Source of the DNA: Paramacrobiotus richtersi
Lineage: Eukaryota > Tardigrada > Eutardigrada > Parachela > Macrobiotidae
Direction: 5' to 3'
Assembly (NCBI GenBank): GCA_034698045.1
Contig: JAQGAU010000254.1
Location: forward strand, 1 to 33,051
Length of the DNA stretch: 33,051 nt
How positions within the stretch are numbered: the first letter of the stretch is position 1; every line of letters begins with the position of its first letter. Below the pieces are notes generated by a model, which worked only from the letters and a program-made list of their open reading frames with translations, searched no databases and was not told the origin of the DNA. Of the stretch, positions 31,151 through 33,051 are shown one piece after another. A program made the position numbers and the translations under genes.

Positions 31151-32736
31151 GGTGCCTAGGAGGCTAGGTGGAACGATGGCTGTTTGGGTCTGTGCAGATG
31201 TGCGAGAGGCAGCAGCTTCGGACGAAATGGTAGGACAGCAAGACCAGTTTGTCCTTGAAGTGGTTAAGTGCCAAGAAAGCGTGCCAGAGCCTGTTGAACC
31301 GGTCGGTACTACTCCCGCTTATCTGTAAGTCAGTACCAAGAAAGTGTAGTAGTAGTACCTCAATCTGTGTAAGTGCAACCATTCGAGAGTGGCAAATGCG
31401 CTGGGCGTGGTAGGCTTGTTGCAGCCAGAGAAACCGTTAAAGAAGAAGTCCAAACGACGAACAACAAAAGAGGTAGTGCTGTCGCGACTGACCGGCCGAA
31501 ACCCAGCGGTCTTCCACGCCGACCAGTTCAAATGCAGAACTCGGCTCGGCTTCGGACAGCCTTGTGTTGCCCTTAAGCACTCCTGCTCCGGCAGAGACGC
31601 CGTCCAGAAGCAAAACGTAAAGACGGGCGCAATGGGAAGCAATACACCAAGCAGCCCGGCACCCTCGCGCAGCGTTTCAACAGCGAACACTTTGGGATCT
31701 GGAACTTCAAAGGCGCTTGATGAGAAGTCCATCACCCCGGAACTAAAAAGTCCCGATGGTCTCGGGTACTTCAGGGAAACTTGTCTCAGCGTGGTAAGAA
31801 AGAACTGTTTCCATATTTGCCATCCCGTATTGCAGGAAGTCGACCGTTTTCTCCATACGCCCACACCTCCTCGCGCGCCCAGCCTGCTCAGTTCGGTTTC
31901 CAGCCAGGACAGCGAGGCAAGCTTACCGAAGCCTGACGGGCCAGACGACATCCGCTACCTGACGTATCTACGGTCATTGGATGGAGCACTTGATGATATT
32001 CGGGAGAACGTACAGTCAAGTCCGACGCGGAAAAGGGTGTAACAAGCCATCGAAAGCTCCGAAGACCAGGCCCGCCAGGGTGATCGCATTAGTGCCAACG
32101 TCCCGGACGAAGACCTTGTGGATTCAGAGTCCGTGGGGAGTGCTCCCGACGAAGTACCGTCCAATTGCGAACGAGTGCGAGAAACCACTAAAAGCGACCA
32201 CGATGAAGGTAACATCGTTTCCTCCGGCAGCAGTAGCCTCTGGAATTTGACCACAATGGAGCAGGCACAAACCTGTACAACCATGGACCGACATGGTCAC
32301 GCTCTGTACCAACAGATTGATCCTCCGTGTTGTTTCCGCTTCATATCCACATCCGAACCCGTTGCAGTTCTCCGGCCAACAACGGTAGAGACTATCTGAC
32401 ACACTGTTCGACAGATGTTTCCCGCCTATGCTTTCCTTGAAAAATCCCCCAAGGATATGAGTAAGGAGGAACGTTTGGCGGCTGTTGAGGGAATGGAAAG
32501 CATGCTCGTGAAGAAAATCATTCATTCAGCATCTAAGGTGAGTGGCTTTGGTAGCCCTTTAGCGAAATCAGCTGTTTGAAGTTGCCCTGCTGCTGTCGTA
32601 ACTTGAACGTTTTTATCTGCAGGACTATGTTACGATACAGAACCAGTACTTCTTTTTCTGCATTCTGCTGAACAAAGAACCGGGTTTCGACTTACCCCAA
32701 GTTATACGAATTTGTCTCAATTTCGAGGACCTCTGA
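31110..32736 (+). CDS. Unrecognised multi-exon protein gene with two internal stop codons
   Basis: First part: ATG 31110 to about 31324, ending at a consensus donor CT/GTAAGT. Main frame: 31389 to 32537, then donor AAG/GTGAGT, an 85-bp intron (32538-32622) and a last exon 32623-32736 ending FEDL and TGA. The main frame is basic at first (KPLKKKSKRRTTKE), then Ser/Pro-rich (SLLSSVSSQDSEASLPKP), then helical (DDIRYLTYLRSLDGALDDI), acidic, and finally YAFLEKSPKDMSKEERLAA. It stays in one register but contains TAA at 32040-32042 and TGA at 32397-32399. Another frame across the last exon (about 32660-32828, RGPLTTVPKGGKLTAFF) is also protein-like, so a frameshift near 32690 is possible. The entry of the first part into the main frame is unresolved. 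Family unknown. Probably a recent pseudogene or a gene with unrecognised tiny introns. Confidence 0.55.
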
Positions 32737-33051
32737 CGACTGTACCTAAAGGCGGTAAACTCACAGCATTCTTCCAGACGGACGTTAATGGCTTCGTAAA
32801 TGTAGCTGCTGCCCAGCCTTTTGGTTAACTGATGTTTACAGCGGACGAATTCGCGACGGTACTAGTGCGTACCACTTGTCGTGGTTTAGTTGCTGATAAA
32901 CATCTCGCGAGCAGACATCCGGTCAAGTGCTATGTGCCAAAAACTAGCTATCATTAATATGCAGCCACTCTGCGAAGCTGTTTTGTACGTAACAAAAAAC
33001 AGAACACACTCTACATTCGGTTTGTTCGTTTATAACAGGACGGTTCTTTTG
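32737..33051. other. 3' flank of the last gene
   Basis: Apart from the alternative frame reaching TAA at 32826-32828, nothing codes. No clear poly(A) signal is seen before the window ends. Confidence 0.3.

Noticed and set aside
31397..31576. Second open frame (31373-31576) overlapping the start of the unrecognised 31-kb gene
   Set aside because: It also looks somewhat protein-like, but it ends in TAA without a donor, while the alternative frame runs on for over 1 kb into a good splice site.
32397..32399. TGA read as selenocysteine
   Set aside because: A TAA interrupts the same gene, no SECIS-like hairpin was recognised, and the flanking residues are not selenoprotein-like.
1..33051. CRISPR arrays, bacterial operons, ribosome-binding sites, phage genes
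   Set aside because: The introns and eukaryotic domain families rule out a prokaryotic reading; no regularly spaced short repeats were seen.

Overview
The window reads as nuclear DNA of a compact animal genome. Genes are split by short GT-AG introns (67, 73, 76, 85, 192, 200 and 802 bp). The protein families are eukaryotic: F-box, BTB-BACK-kelch, meiotic-clade AAA ATPase, OB-fold, and small secreted Cys-rich proteins. There are no bacterial operons or ribosome-binding sites. The mix of lineage-specific F-box and kelch paralogues makes me think of a tardigrade, but this is an impression, not something the sequence proves.

Left third (1-9.2 kb): two paralogous three-exon genes lie head to head, one on the minus strand (196-2140) and one on the plus strand (7448-9146). 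Each encodes two N-terminal Agenet/Tudor-like barrels, an F-box and a long unrecognised C-terminal region, with both introns at identical phase-0 positions. The plus copy carries a one-base frameshift. Between them are a terminal-inverted-repeat element (3986-4877), a solitary copy of its end (5204-5225), and two unrecognised reading frames (5775-6121 plus, 6268-6582 minus).

Middle (9.5-16 kb): a decayed tandem array of BTB-BACK-kelch genes. It holds a kelch pseudogene (9.57-10.0 kb), one better-preserved gene (10.4-12.4 kb) and a second BTB-end fragment (12.7-13.0 kb). A secreted-type pseudogene with a good TATA box follows at 14.06-14.57 kb. Another kelch fragment lies far away at 29.0-29.4 kb.

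Right half (17-31 kb): a large, diverged direct segmental duplication (about 18.46-21.25 kb against 23.88-27.66 kb). Each copy has an AAA-ATPase remnant, a long shared non-coding stretch, and a TATA-driven two-exon gene for a small secreted protein. The second secreted gene keeps six cysteines and has a 451-bp MITE in its intron. The first has a different tail and only three cysteines. A second repeat pair (21.3-21.9 kb against 30.2-31.15 kb) differs by a 363-bp indel. A 540-bp fold-back element with an apparent 5-bp target duplication (22842-23381) and a 61-bp near-perfect hairpin (28560-28620) are further mobile-type structures. OB-fold fragments resembling SOSS-B and RPA lie at 17.3 and 21.95 kb.

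Right end (31.1-32.8 kb): an unrecognised gene whose frame stays open for about 1.15 kb except for two isolated stop codons and then enters a well-formed spliced last exon. Similar stop-interrupted but in-register frames occur in the 14-kb and 23.5-kb remnants and in the kelch gene. Overall this is a fast-evolving accessory region: lineage-specific genes being duplicated, broken and invaded by MITEs.
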